DNA of 64,000 nt from Actinomadura physcomitrii (GCF_008923205.2 NZ_WBMS02000015.1:15891-79890); one strand, 5' to 3'; shown: positions 1-10,675, counted from the first letter of the stretch. Notes: a model not told the origin generated them from the sequence alone. Numbers and translations: made by a program.

Positions 1-80
1 CCCCCCCCCCCCCCCCCCCCCCCGGTGGTTTGGGGGGGGGGGGGGGGGTGGCGCCCCCCCCCCACCCCCCCCCCCCGCCA
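1..80. other. Low-complexity contig end
   Basis: The first 80 bases are almost only runs of C and G, unlike anything else in the window. This looks like a poorly resolved sequence end, not biology. It lies just past the stop of the first gene, whose 3' end also has a frame break. Confidence 0.8.
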
Positions 81-84
81 CAAG

Positions 85-1399
85 TCAACGGGTGTCGTGG
101 TCGTCGATGATCTCGGCGTCGACGATGTCCACGATGTCGACGTCTTCGTCGAACGCTGGTGACGACGGTCTTGCCGGCGGACGTGCGGGCCAGGTAGTTC
201 AGCGTGAGGACGCCGGGCTCGCTGCCGCCCTTGAACCAGACCTTCGGGTACCCCGCCGGGCTCAGGTCGATGTTGCCGTCGTTGATGGACAGCGCCTCGC
301 CGATGCCGGACTGGCCGGGCTTCGACGAGCGGGCGTTCAGGCCGCTGAACGCCGCGCACAGGTCGGTCGGGGCGCCGAACCACTCGATCGTGTCGATGTC
401 GCGCGGCTGCTGCCAGACCGTGACCTGGTCGAGCGGGACGGCGTCGAGCCCCGGCAGCGCGGCGGCGCGGCGGTTCGCGGGCAGCGCCAGGTAGCGGTCG
501 GCGCGGGCCGGGTAGCCGGCGCCCTTGAGGACGAACATCTGCCGGGTGGTGAGGAACGGGCGGTCGCCGCGCTGGTGCCGGTTGCCGAGCCGGGTCAGCT
601 CCGCCTCCACGGCGCCGCGTCCGAGGCGGTGCAGGAGGTGGTCGGCGGCGGTGTTGTCGCTGATCGAGATCATGTAGTCGGCGTACTCGCCGAGCGTCAG
701 CTCCGTCCCGGCGGGCTTGTCCTGCAGGATTCCGGACGGGAGGCTCTTCCAGGCGTCGTTGATCGGCATCGGCGTCGTCCACGACACGGTGCCGCGGGCG
801 ACGGCGTCCGATAGCGCGCCGAGCACGTAGAGCTTGAACGCCGAGCCGAGCGGGCGCGGCGCGGCGGGGCTCAGGCCGTGGACGACGCGGCAGCGCCCGC
901 CGGGGCCGATCTCGGACGCGGCGAACGAGACGCGCGGCGCGAGCCGGCGCAGTTCGGCGTCGACCTGCTTCCAGGAGCCGGGCTGCCTGGTGAGGTACAG
1001 GCCGTTGATCAGGCCGGACGCGTCGGTCGAGACGGTGGCGAGCAGCGAGGCCCGGCGCGCGCCGGTGAACCAGCCGACCGCCTGCGTCTTCGACGACGTG
1101 GCCGGCTCCTGCGCGGTGAGCGGCCCGTTCTGGGCGAGCGCCTTGGACAGCCCGGCGGCGCCGCCCATCGCGGCGAGCGAGGCCGCCGCGACGTGGGCCT
1201 TGGCGTCCGCGTCGGTGATCGGCAGGTGCCGGGACGCGGAGACGACCCAGTTCAGCTGGTCGCCGGCGGTCGGGACGGACGCGCGGGCGGCGGTGTGCTC
1301 GGCAGTGCGCTCGGCGGAAGCGGGGGCGGAGGCGCCGCAGGCGGCGGCGCCGGTGACGAGTGCGGCGGCCAGGGCGAGCAGGCGCGCGGAGGTCTTCAT
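85..1399 (-). pseudogene. Class A beta-lactamase-like serine hydrolase lipoprotein, frame break near 3' end
   Basis: Read from ATG at 1399, the product begins with MKTSARLLA, a short hydrophobic stretch and a lipobox-like AAAC at about residues 19-22, so it is probably exported and lipid-anchored. The penicillin-recognising fold motifs are present in order: SAFK (SxxK, Ser near 186), SDN (near 247) and KGG in place of KTG (near 390). Such proteins hydrolyse beta-lactams or act as DD-peptidase-like enzymes; the substrate cannot be told. Around 155-160 the frame must shift by one base to give a natural acidic tail ending FDEDVDIVDIVDAEI...DDHDTR and a stop at 85-87. Without the shift the tail becomes Arg-rich and runs into the contig end. 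The total length (1315) is one base over a multiple of three. The ATG overlaps the upstream gene's stop (ATGA), so the two are translationally coupled. The frame break is probably a sequencing error. Confidence 0.75.
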
Positions 1400-2196
1400 T
1401 GGCCCCTTCCGGGGGGAGTGATGTAGAGGCCCGCGACGGTGGCGTCGGCGGAGTAGGTGACCCGCCCGGTCATCTCGCCGGCCTCGAAGTGCAGCGGGAC
1501 GTCGACGACCGTGTGGTCGCCGGCCTGGTGGACGACGGGGGCGCCCATCCGCTCGTACGCGCCGACGGTGCCGATGACGTGCGCCCACACCGACGCGAGC
1601 CGGTCGGTGGAGATGGCGTCGCGCATGGCGGCGTCGAAGTCGCGGCGCGCGGCGTCCCAGTCGCCCGCCGCGAGGTCGGCGAGCAGCCCGGCGGCGAGGC
1701 CGGCGGCGCCCGGCAGGACACCGGCGGACATGGGGGTCCCCGTTCGCGGATCGATCGGACGCCCGAAGCGCTGGAACGCGGCCTGCCGGGTGGTGCCGAG
1801 CACGTCGCCGATCTCCTGCCAGGTGCGCCCGGCGCCGCGGGCCGCCTCGACGGCCCGGCGGAGCAGGTCGTCGGCCAGGCGGGTGGTCTCCGCCGCGGCG
1901 GCGACCGCGTCCATCGGCGCCGAGCCGGTCCCGGTGGACGCCTGCTCGGCGAGGCGGGAGGCCGCTTCGGCCAGCGCCGCGCCGGGCGTGCCGGTCACCT
2001 CGGGCATGTGGCCCACGCTGTCACCGTCGCCGAGAAACGTCAAGGTTTCCTTTACGTGCTGCGCCGTGGTGGCACGTTTTGGGGCGCGCGCCCTGCGTGC
2101 CGCGCTCCGGCAGGTCGCGTTGCAGAAGCGGCGCGTACGCCCTGGCCCTTCGCGCTCAGGAAGAGGCCTGCCGCAGAACTCGCATGTGCCGCCCAT
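1396..2196 (-). CDS. Zinc-ribbon / helix-turn-helix / DUF3887-like protein
   Basis: 266 residues. The N-terminus has a CxxC...CxxxC zinc-ribbon (CEFCGRPLP...RRFCNATCRSAARR) of a type common in actinobacterial proteins. A helical segment (about 70-140) contains a helix-turn-helix-like stretch, TWQEIGDVLGTTRQAAFQRFG. The C-terminal ~100 residues (WAHVIGTVGAYERMG...VDVPLHFEAGEMTGRVTYS) resemble DUF3887, a small domain often placed next to hydrolases. I prefer ATG 2196, with AAGGTGG about 9 bases upstream; GTG 2208 is in frame but lies inside that ribosome binding site. It overlaps the beta-lactamase-like gene by ATGA, so both are made together. A regulator or sensor for the hydrolase is an inference only. 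Confidence 0.7.
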   Translation of the reverse strand: MGGTCEFCGRPLPEREGPGRTRRFCNATCRSAARRARAPKRATTAQHVKETLTFLGDGDSVGHMPEVTGTPGAALAEAASRLAEQASTGTGSAPMDAVAAAAETTRLADDLLRRAVEAARGAGRTWQEIGDVLGTTRQAAFQRFGRPIDPRTGTPMSAGVLPGAAGLAAGLLADLAAGDWDAARRDFDAAMRDAISTDRLASVWAHVIGTVGAYERMGAPVVHQAGDHTVVDVPLHFEAGEMTGRVTYSADATVAGLYITPPGRGQ

Positions 2197-2227
2197 CACA
2201 CCGTCCACCTTTTCGTGCCATCTGATC

Positions 2228-2265
2228 TAGCACGAAAATAGCACGATTCGAGATCGACGATCTCG
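2228..2265 (-). promoter_or_regulatory. Direct repeat and palindrome upstream of the DUF3887 gene
   Basis: TAGCACGA occurs twice as a direct repeat (2228-2235 and 2239-2246), next to a perfect palindrome CGAGATCG-A-CGATCTCG (2249-2265). They lie between the stop of the upstream phosphatase gene and the start at 2196. The repeats could be a regulator site and the palindrome a weak terminator; neither role is proven. Confidence 0.45.
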
Positions 2266-2270
2266 GTGCT

Positions 2271-3056
2271 TCAGCGGATGCCGCGCGGGGTACCGATGTG
2301 ATCAAGGAGGGCGGAGTGAACGTCGGGGTCCGCGGCGGCGATGAGGCCGCCGGGGCCGGTGTGCGGCGGCTGGCCGTGGATGCCGGTCACCACGCAGCCG
2401 GCGGCCTGGCACAGCGCGATGCCGGCGGCGAAGTGCACGCTGTCGCGCAGGTGCCCGTCGGTGACGTACGCGGCGCGGCGTCCGGCCGCGACCCACGCCA
2501 CGGCCAGGGTCGTGGACACCACGCGCGGACGGAACCGGGCGGCGAACCGCGCGTCGGCGAGAAGGTCGACCGCGCGGAAGGCCGGGGCGTTCGGGAACGG
2601 CGGATCGAGGTTGACGTCCACGAGGCCGGAGGCGGCCGAGAGGGGACGAGCGGCGCGTCGGTGCCGCCGGTGCGGACGTGGGCGCCGGTGCCGTCCGTCC
2701 AGAAGACCTCGCCGCTGAAGGGGTCGGCGGACGCCGCCGCGATCGTCTCAGAGCCCGCGTGGAGGGCGACGCTCACCGCCACCAGCATGCTGCGGACGGC
2801 GTAGTTCAGCGTCCCGCAGAGCGGGTCGACCAGCCACATGCGGTCGCCGGAGCCGGTGCGGCCGGTCTCCTCGCCGGTCACCGCGTCGTCCGGGCGGGCG
2901 ACGCGGAGCACGTCCAAGATCGCCTTCTCCGCCGCGAGGTCGGCGGACGTGGCGAAGTCGCCTGCCGAAGCGGGTGAGGGACGTGCCGTACATGTCCCGG
3001 ACGACGGCGGCGCCCGCCAGCGCCGCCCGCACCGCGACCTGCGCGTCTTTCTCCAC
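2271..3056 (-). pseudogene. Inositol-monophosphatase-family gene with two compensating frame breaks
   Basis: Three pieces in two frames together make one IMPase-like protein. The N-terminal piece (VEKDAQVAVRAALAG...DMYGTSLTRFG) breaks near 2965. The middle continues GDFATSADLAAEKAILDVLR...TGEETGRTG...WLVDPLCGTLNYA and breaks near 2637. The last piece, SGLVDVNLDPPFPNAPAFR, runs to the stop at 2271. The frame returns to the original, so the net shift is zero. IMPases hydrolyse inositol phosphate or related sugar phosphates using two aspartates in DPxDGT. Here the motif reads DPLCGT, so one metal ligand is Cys; the upstream EE pair is kept. The GTG at 3056 is a guess. Either a decaying gene or two indel errors. 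Confidence 0.65.
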
Positions 3057-3144
3057 GGAGTGCTCTACGGCGGCGCAGCCTATCCGCGCGGGGCGGATCG
3101 GGGCACTCGACCTGACATGGTCAAGAACAGGGTTTCTGCAAACA

Positions 3145-3159
3145 CTTGACTCGTTCAAG
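3145..3159 (+). promoter_or_regulatory. Palindromic Fur-type operator upstream of furA
   Basis: CTTGA-CTCGT-TCAAG is a perfect 5-5-5 inverted repeat 22 bases before the furA GTG. FurA proteins of actinobacteria commonly repress their own furA-katG operon through a site at this place; assigning this palindrome to FurA is an inference from position and symmetry. It overlaps TTGACT, which could serve as a -35 element. Confidence 0.6.
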
Positions 3160-3181
3160 AAAACGAGGCAGCCTGTCGGAC

Positions 3182-3631
3182 GTGGCCACGACCGTGGAAT
3201 ACCGGCAGATGCTGCGCGGGGCCGCTCTCCGCGTGACCCGACCCCGGGTCGCGGTGCTGAGCGCGGTGCACGCGCATCCGCACGCCGACACCGAATCGAT
3301 CATCAGCGCCGTGCGCGGGGACGTGCCGAACGTCTCGCACCAGGCGGTCTACGACTCGCTGCGCGCGCTGACGGAGGCGGGCCTGGTCCGGCGCATCCAG
3401 CCGGCCGGCTCCGTCGCGCGCTACGAGGCGCGGGTCGGCGACAACCACCACCACATCGTGTGCCGGTCCTGCGGGACCATCGCCGACGCCGACTGCGCCA
3501 CCGGCGAGGCGCCCTGCATGACCGCCTCCGACGACGCCGGCTTCTCGATCGACGAGGCCGAGGTCACCTACTGGGGCCTGTGCCCCGACTGCACCACCGC
3601 ACACCGTTCCTCATCCGCCAACCTCGCGTAG
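3182..3631 (+). CDS. furA: FurA, peroxide/iron-responsive Fur-family repressor
   Basis: 149 residues from GTG 3182 (VATTVEYRQMLRGAALRVTRPR); a GAGG lies about 12 bases upstream. The N-terminal winged helix includes NVSHQAVYDSLRALTEAGLVRRI. The C-terminal metal domain has HHHIVCRSCG (regulatory His plus a CxxC pair) and a second CPDC, the structural zinc site of Fur proteins. katG begins 15 bases after the stop, the usual actinobacterial furA-katG arrangement, in which FurA represses both genes and lets go when oxidised by peroxide. The palindrome at 3145 is the likely autoregulatory site. Confidence 0.92.
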   Translation: MATTVEYRQMLRGAALRVTRPRVAVLSAVHAHPHADTESIISAVRGDVPNVSHQAVYDSLRALTEAGLVRRIQPAGSVARYEARVGDNHHHIVCRSCGTIADADCATGEAPCMTASDDAGFSIDEAEVTYWGLCPDCTTAHRSSSANLA

Positions 3632-3646
3632 TCCTGGAGGGAACCC

Positions 3647-5851
<2,205 letters not shown>

Positions 5852-5888
5852 CGCCCGCCGGAGGCGGCGCCTTCAGGTGACATGACGG

Positions 5889-5924
5889 CGGCCGGGCCCG
5901 GTCCTCGCGGACCGGGCCCGGCCG
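5889..5924. terminator. Bidirectional terminator between katG and the second fur gene
   Basis: A perfect 16-bp stem (CGGCCGGGCCCGGTCC, loop TCGC, then its exact complement) sits between the converging katG and fur genes. No T-run follows, as is common in GC-rich actinomycetes. It can serve both strands. Confidence 0.85.
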
Positions 5925-5952
5925 TTGCCGTGCGAGCGGAGAAGTAGAGGTC

Positions 5953-6387
5953 TCAGCCCGCCTTGCGGCGGCACTGCGGGCACAGGCCCCAGAACGTGAC
6001 GTCGGCCTCGTCGATGAGGTATCCGGCGTCGTCGACCGGGTCGAGGCAGGGCGGGTGGCCGACGGCGCAGTCGACGTCCTTGACCGCACCGCAGCTGCGG
6101 CACACCAGGTGGTGGTGGTTGTCGCCGACGCGGCCCTCGAAGCGGGCGGGGCTGCCGGCCGGCTCGATGCGGCGGACCAGGCCGGCCTTGGTGAGCGCGT
6201 GGACGGCCTCGTACACGGCCTGCAGGGAGATGTGGCCGACGCGGTCGCGGACCCCGGCGGCGATCCCCTCGACGTCGAGGTGGTCGCCCTCCCGGACGGT
6301 CTCCAGAAGCGCGACGCGGGCGGCGGTCACCCGCAGGCCGGCACCGCGCAGTTCCTCGGCGGTGGTCGGGGTCTGCGATGCGCACAT
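5953..6387 (-). CDS. Second Fur-family repressor, convergent with katG
   Basis: 144 residues from ATG 6387. The winged helix contains HISLQAVYEAVHALTKAGLVRRIEP and the metal domain HHHLVCRSCG plus CPQC. It is strikingly similar to the FurA upstream of katG (shared VGDNHHH, CRSCG, SPARFE/SVARYE, DEAxVTxWGLCP), so it is a recent or co-maintained paralogue. It is probably another peroxide-type repressor; its target could be katG, itself or a distant locus. It faces katG across a shared hairpin and has its own upstream inverted repeat. Confidence 0.88.
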   Translation of the reverse strand: MCASQTPTTAEELRGAGLRVTAARVALLETVREGDHLDVEGIAAGVRDRVGHISLQAVYEAVHALTKAGLVRRIEPAGSPARFEGRVGDNHHHLVCRSCGAVKDVDCAVGHPPCLDPVDDAGYLIDEADVTFWGLCPQCRRKAG

Positions 6388-6408
6388 GGACCCCAGATTA
6401 CCTTAACA

Positions 6409-6422
6409 AATCGCGAACGATT
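6409..6422 (-). promoter_or_regulatory. Inverted repeat upstream of second fur gene
   Basis: AATCG-CGAA-CGATT lies 22-35 bases upstream of the ATG at 6387 in a locally AT-rich stretch. A site for autoregulation is plausible. Its sequence differs from the palindrome before furA, which suggests the two Fur proteins do not read the same operator. Confidence 0.45.
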
Positions 6423-6578
6423 CAAAACAGTAAACGCTACAACTCTGTACCCGTCCGCCGCGAGAGGCGCGCCGGGGGTGCGGGCACGGGTCTGCGCGGA
6501 AACCGCGTGTGTCCGCCTGGTCACACTGTAGGTTCGATCATGCGTGGCCTTGCGTCCCCCCCGGCGAGAGGAGTCACG

Positions 6579-8471
6579 GTGCGTCTGGGAGCGCGGATCG
6601 ACGGCCGCTACCGGCTGGTCAAGGGACCCATGCGCGGCGGATCGGGCGAGGTCTGGCTGGCCGCCGACGAGCGCCTCGGCCGCCGGGTCGCGCTCAAGCG
6701 GGCGCTGCTCGACGGCGACGAGGCCGCGTTCACCCGGCTGAGGCGCGAGGCCCGCGCCCTCGCCAAGTTCAGCCACCCGCACGTCGTCACGCTCTACGAC
6801 GCCGTCCGTACCGGGACGCGCGGGCGCGCCGCGGCCTGGCTCGTCATGGAGTACGTGCCCGGCGGGAGCCTCGCCGCCTGGCCGCCGCTGCCCGCCGCCG
6901 CGGCGGCCCGCGTCGGCGCGCAGATCGCCGACGCCCTCGCCGCCCTGCACGCCGCGGGCATCGTGCACTGCGACGTCAAGCCGGGCAACATCGTCGTCAC
7001 CGAGGACGGCACCGCCAAGCTCGCCGACTTCGGCGCCGCCTACCGGACCGGCGGCCGCGAGACGATCACGCCGAGCGGCGCCGTCGCCCACACCCCGGCG
7101 TTCGCCGCTCCGGAGCTCGTCGCGGGACGGCCCGAACCCGCGTCCGACGTGTACTCCCTCGGCGCCACCGTCCTCGCGCTGACGACCGGCGAGCCGCCCG
7201 CCCGCGACGGCGGCGGCCCGGTCGCCGGCCCCGCCGGGGAGCCGCTGGCCGGGATCGTGGCGGCGATGGTCCGCGACGACCCGGCGGAGCGTCCCGCGCC
7301 CGCCGAGGTGCGCGCGCTGCTCGACGAGGCGGCGGGCCAGGCGGAACCGCAGCTCCCGATGCACCTCGTCCCGACCGTGGACGGCCCGGACGGCCCGGAC
7401 GGCTGCCCCGCCGGGGACGCGGACGCCGGATGGGAGCCGTCCGGCGGCCCCGGGGCCGCGTGGCGGAAGGGCACCGCGTTCGCGCGGCGCCGTCCAAGGC
7501 TCCTCATGGCGGGGGCGGCCGTCGCGGCGGTCGCCGTCGCGCTCGCGCTGACCCCGCTCTTCTCCGGTGGCGGGAGCGCCGACCAGCCCGAGGCGGACCG
7601 GACCGGGACGGCGGCGGGCGCGTCCCTCATCGGCGACCCGCGCACCGCCGACCCCTGCGCGCTGGCCTCCGCCGCCGCGCTCGGCCGGTTCGGCGACACC
7701 GACCTCGACGGCCACTACGGCAACTTCGACCGGTGCGACGTCCTCGTGTCGTCGCGCAAGGACGGCCTCGTCGACGTGATGCTGGAGTTCGACGACCGTG
7801 CGGACCCGGAGCCGGGGAGCCGGACGAGGACCGTCGGCCGCATCGGCGTCGAGGAGGAGCCGCCCGGCGGCGACGAATGCGTCCGCACGCTCCGGCTGCC
7901 CGGCAAGGACGCCGGCACCGCCATCGACGTCGTCGCGCAGCAGGAGGACGGAGGGCCCGCGCAGCTGTGCGCCATCGCCGACGTCGCCGCCGCCGGCGCG
8001 ACGGCCGTGCTGAACCGCGGCGCCCTTCCGCGCCGCTCACCGCCGCTGGACGCCGCGTCCCTGGCGCGGCAGGACGCCTGCACGCTGCTCGACGCCCGCG
8101 CGCTCGACGTCGTGCCGGGGATCGACGCCACCGATCCGCGCGTCGACTTCGCCCGGTGGGGCTGCTCCTGGCACAGCACCACCCGCGACATCCAGGTCAA
8201 GCTGCGGTTCGACCAGGGGCAGCCCCTCACCGCCGACGACGGCCGGCCCACCGTGCTCGGCGGGTTCCACACCTACGTCGACCCGGGCGGCGACGGCGAC
8301 GGGTCGTGCCTCGCCCGGCTCGTCTACCGCACCCACACCGCCCGGTACGGCGGCAAGGCGGTCGAGGTCGTCAACGTCGTCGTGCAGGGAAAGGCCCCTT
8401 CGAAGCAGCGGTGCTCGCTCGCGACCACGCTCGCCTCGTCCGCCGCCCGCTCGCTGCCCGCCCCCCGCTGA
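6579..8471 (+). CDS. Membrane Ser/Thr protein kinase with two repeated extracellular domains
   Basis: 630 residues from GTG 6579, preceded by GAGAGGAG; ATG 6540 is an in-frame alternative without a clear site. The kinase domain fills about 1-255: glycine loop GPMRGGSGEVW, Lys in VALKRA, catalytic loop HCDVKPGN and DFG in LADFGAAY. The HRD Arg is Cys, so it is a non-RD kinase. One membrane helix (LLMAGAAVAAVAVALALTP) lies near 308-328. The outside part holds two related segments, DPCALASAAALGRFG...FDRCDVL and ARQDACTLLDARALD...WGCSWHS. These recall DUF3558-type lipoprotein domains, each with two Cys that could form a disulfide. A sensor role is likely; the ligand is unknown. It converges on an FHA gene, a usual kinase partner class. 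Confidence 0.88.
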   Translation: MRLGARIDGRYRLVKGPMRGGSGEVWLAADERLGRRVALKRALLDGDEAAFTRLRREARALAKFSHPHVVTLYDAVRTGTRGRAAAWLVMEYVPGGSLAAWPPLPAAAAARVGAQIADALAALHAAGIVHCDVKPGNIVVTEDGTAKLADFGAAYRTGGRETITPSGAVAHTPAFAAPELVAGRPEPASDVYSLGATVLALTTGEPPARDGGGPVAGPAGEPLAGIVAAMVRDDPAERPAPAEVRALLDEAAGQAEPQLPMHLVPTVDGPDGPDGCPAGDADAGWEPSGGPGAAWRKGTAFARRRPRLLMAGAAVAAVAVALALTPLFSGGGSADQPEADRTGTAAGASLIGDPRTADPCALASAAALGRFGDTDLDGHYGNFDRCDVLVSSRKDGLVDVMLEFDDRADPEPGSRTRTVGRIGVEEEPPGGDECVRTLRLPGKDAGTAIDVVAQQEDGGPAQLCAIADVAAAGATAVLNRGALPRRSPPLDAASLARQDACTLLDARALDVVPGIDATDPRVDFARWGCSWHSTTRDIQVKLRFDQGQPLTADDGRPTVLGGFHTYVDPGGDGDGSCLARLVYRTHTARYGGKAVEVVNVVVQGKAPSKQRCSLATTLASSAARSLPAPR

Positions 8472-9281
8472 TCAGGAGACCAGGCCGTCCGGGCCGTCGA
8501 GCAGCGCCAGGTCCGCGGTCACGATCGTCGCGCTGACCAGCAGCTCGCTGATCAGGTTGTGGTTGAGCGTGTTGCCGAGCGGCGGCGGGACCTCCTCCTC
8601 CAGCAGCCCGTCGACGCGGGCGCTGAGCCGCCGGCGCACCTCGGTGACGATGCGCGCGGCCCGCTTGGCGTTCCACCGCTCGCCCGGCCGCAGCGCGCCC
8701 AGCTCGTCGGCGACCTGCGCCCAGGTGAGCGGCTGCGGCCACGGTTCCTGCCGCAGGTAGCGCTGGCCTAGGCAGACCAGCACCAGCCGTTCCAGGTCGC
8801 TCAGGTCCCAGCCGTCCGGGTCGTGGGTGTCGACGTCGTGCCGCTCCGCGGCGCCCCGCCCGGACGCCCCCGCCGCCACCCGCACCTCCAGCAGGTGCTC
8901 CTGCTCCGGCGTGACGATGAACAGCGGCGTGTACGCGGCGGGCAGCTCGGCCCGGTGCCCGCCGAGCACCAGCCGCGACCCGGGGAACCGGATCGCGAGC
9001 CTCCCGGTGTTGTACAGCACCCACCGCGAGTGCTCGCGGGTGATGTAGCCGTGCCGCCGGCTGACGTGCGGGTCGTTCGCGCCGACGCAGACGTGGACGT
9101 CCGGCTCGCAGCGGCCGAACACCACGTCGAAGCCCGCGTCCGGGGCGACGCGCATGCCCCCGCCGGCGCCCATGACGAACAGCGTCCCGGTCTGGGCCGG
9201 GGGATGCCCTGACGTGAGGCTCCCGATCCCCTTCGGGAGGACGTCGACCTTGCCGAGGGAACTGCGCGTCCGCACCGCCAT
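8472..9281 (-). CDS. FHA-domain protein
   Basis: 269 residues from ATG 9281; GAGAGAGG lies about 9 bases upstream. ATG 9290 is in frame, but that site would touch it. The FHA phosphothreonine-binding core is visible at about 55-125: FGRCEPDVHVCVG, then NDPHVSRRHGYI with the conserved Ser-Arg-His, then WVLYNTGRLAIRFPG. The C-terminal half (DLERLVLVCLGQRYL...WAQVADELGAL...KRAARIVTEVRRRL) looks like a winged-helix region that may bind DNA or protein. The gene abuts the convergent Ser/Thr kinase with no gap, so it is a candidate reader of that kinase's phosphorylation. Confidence 0.85.
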   Translation of the reverse strand: MAVRTRSSLGKVDVLPKGIGSLTSGHPPAQTGTLFVMGAGGGMRVAPDAGFDVVFGRCEPDVHVCVGANDPHVSRRHGYITREHSRWVLYNTGRLAIRFPGSRLVLGGHRAELPAAYTPLFIVTPEQEHLLEVRVAAGASGRGAAERHDVDTHDPDGWDLSDLERLVLVCLGQRYLRQEPWPQPLTWAQVADELGALRPGERWNAKRAARIVTEVRRRLSARVDGLLEEEVPPPLGNTLNHNLISELLVSATIVTADLALLDGPDGLVS

Positions 9282-9390
9282 GCCATCCATCCTCTCTCGT
9301 CCGGCCGCCAACGTAACGGCGAACTTCCGGGAGGGGTCCCGCAACCGGCCGGGCCGGGTCGGGCAGGGCTCCGGACGTCCAAAACAGGTA

Positions 9391-9414
9391 TTTCCTACTG
9401 TTTTAGTTGATTTT
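9391..9414 (+). promoter_or_regulatory. Shared upstream motif, copy A
   Basis: TTTCCTACTGTTTTAGTTGA followed by TTTT matches a second copy at 11206-11229 in 19 of 24 bases. Both are followed, 12-20 bases on, by GCTTAC that could form part of a -10 region. It is likely an operator or activator site for the monooxygenase/transport cluster. The regulator is unknown, and no regulator gene sits within the cluster. Confidence 0.6.
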
Positions 9415-9478
9415 TCACACGACGCGTGCTTACACTCCCCGCGTCCGCCGGGACGCTCCCGGCGCTTGGGAGACCACC

Positions 9479-10675
9479 GTGACGACCACGTGCGACCAGC
9501 CCGCGCAGCAGGCCTCACCGCGCGACCACGCGGGCTGGCTCGCGCTCGCCCGGGCCACCGCGTCCGGCCCCGGCGTGGACGACCCGGACGGCCGCCACAC
9601 CGGGCGCCCGCAGCCGCGCGGCGTCGAGGCCCTCCGGCGGGCCGGGCTGCTCGCGCTGCCGATCCCCGCCCGCCACGGCGGCGGTGGCGCCACCTGGTGC
9701 ACCGCCTACCAGGTCGTCCGCGAGGTCGCCGCCTTCAACGGCGACATCGGGCTGCTCCTCGGGCAGCACTACCTGCTGTCCTGGACGCCCGCGCTCTTCG
9801 GCACGAAGACCGGCCGCGAGCGGCTCTGGGCGGACGCGGCCGCCGGCGGCATGCTCTGGGGCGGCGCCCCCGACCCGCGCGACACCTCCCTGACGCTGAC
9901 TCCGCGCCCGCACGGCGGCTTCACCCTCGACGGCACGACGGCGATCACCGCCGGCGCCGTCCTCGCCGACCGGCTCGCGGTCGGCGCGACCCGCGCCGGC
10001 ACGGGCGAGCCGCTGATGGTCCTGGTCGATCCGGCCGGTCCCGGCGACGCGCGCGCCGAGGACGGGACCGCCGGCGCGCAGAACGGAACGGTCCTTTTCG
10101 CCGGGGCCGCCGTGCGCGAGGACGACGTCATCGGACGGCCCGGCCCGGCCGCGACAGCGCTGCTGGCCTCCGCCGTCCAGCTGATGTTCGCGCAGCTCTA
10201 CGTCGGCATCGCGGAAGGAGCCCTCGACGCCGCCCGCGCGCACGCGGTCGGCCGGCCCCGGCCGTGGCCGCTCGGGCAGGCCCGGCGGACCAGCGGCGAC
10301 GCCTACCTCTGCGGGGCCTACGGCGGCCTGCTCGCGCAGGTCCGCGCGGCCCGCGCGCTCGCGGACCGGGCGGTCGACGACCTCGCCCCGGCCCTGCACG
10401 GCGCCGCCGGCGCAGCGGGTCGGGCCGGGGCGCCGTCCCGCGAGCCGGCGGTGCTGGCCGCCACCGCGAAGATCGCCGCCGCGCAGGCCTCGCTGGCGGT
10501 CGCGTCCCGCGTGTTCGAGCTCGCCGGCGCGGGCTCGCCCCGTGCGCGCCCGGGCCTGGCCCGGTTCTGGCGCTACGCCCGGACGCTGCACGACCCGGTC
10601 GCCTACCGGCAGGCCGAGGTCGGCCGCGAGTTCCTGACCGGAGAGTTCCCTCCCGAAAGGAAGGCCCCACCGTGA
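9479..10675 (+). CDS. Acyl-CoA-dehydrogenase-fold flavin monooxygenase (DszC/SfnC-like)
   Basis: 398 residues from GTG 9479, with GGGAG about 9 bases upstream. The fold is that of acyl-CoA dehydrogenases: N-terminal helices (GVEALRRAGLLALPIPARHGGGG), middle beta domain (GGMLWGGAPDPRDTSLT...GGFTLDGTTAITAGAVLADRL) and C-terminal helical bundle. The usual catalytic Glu motif of true dehydrogenases is not evident. Relatives such as DszC and SfnC use reduced FMN to oxygenate sulfur compounds. The flavin reductase just downstream and four luciferase-type monooxygenases in the run support a two-component monooxygenase. The substrate is inferred to be an organosulfur compound and is not proven. Confidence 0.8.
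   Translation: MTTTCDQPAQQASPRDHAGWLALARATASGPGVDDPDGRHTGRPQPRGVEALRRAGLLALPIPARHGGGGATWCTAYQVVREVAAFNGDIGLLLGQHYLLSWTPALFGTKTGRERLWADAAAGGMLWGGAPDPRDTSLTLTPRPHGGFTLDGTTAITAGAVLADRLAVGATRAGTGEPLMVLVDPAGPGDARAEDGTAGAQNGTVLFAGAAVREDDVIGRPGPAATALLASAVQLMFAQLYVGIAEGALDAARAHAVGRPRPWPLGQARRTSGDAYLCGAYGGLLAQVRAARALADRAVDDLAPALHGAAGAAGRAGAPSREPAVLAATAKIAAAQASLAVASRVFELAGAGSPRARPGLARFWRYARTLHDPVAYRQAEVGREFLTGEFPPERKAPP

Noticed and set aside
9426..9482. A short leader peptide before the DszC-like gene (GTG 9426 to TGA 9480)
   Set aside because: No ribosome binding site, no Cys and no typical leader sequence; it probably lies upstream of or at the transcription start.
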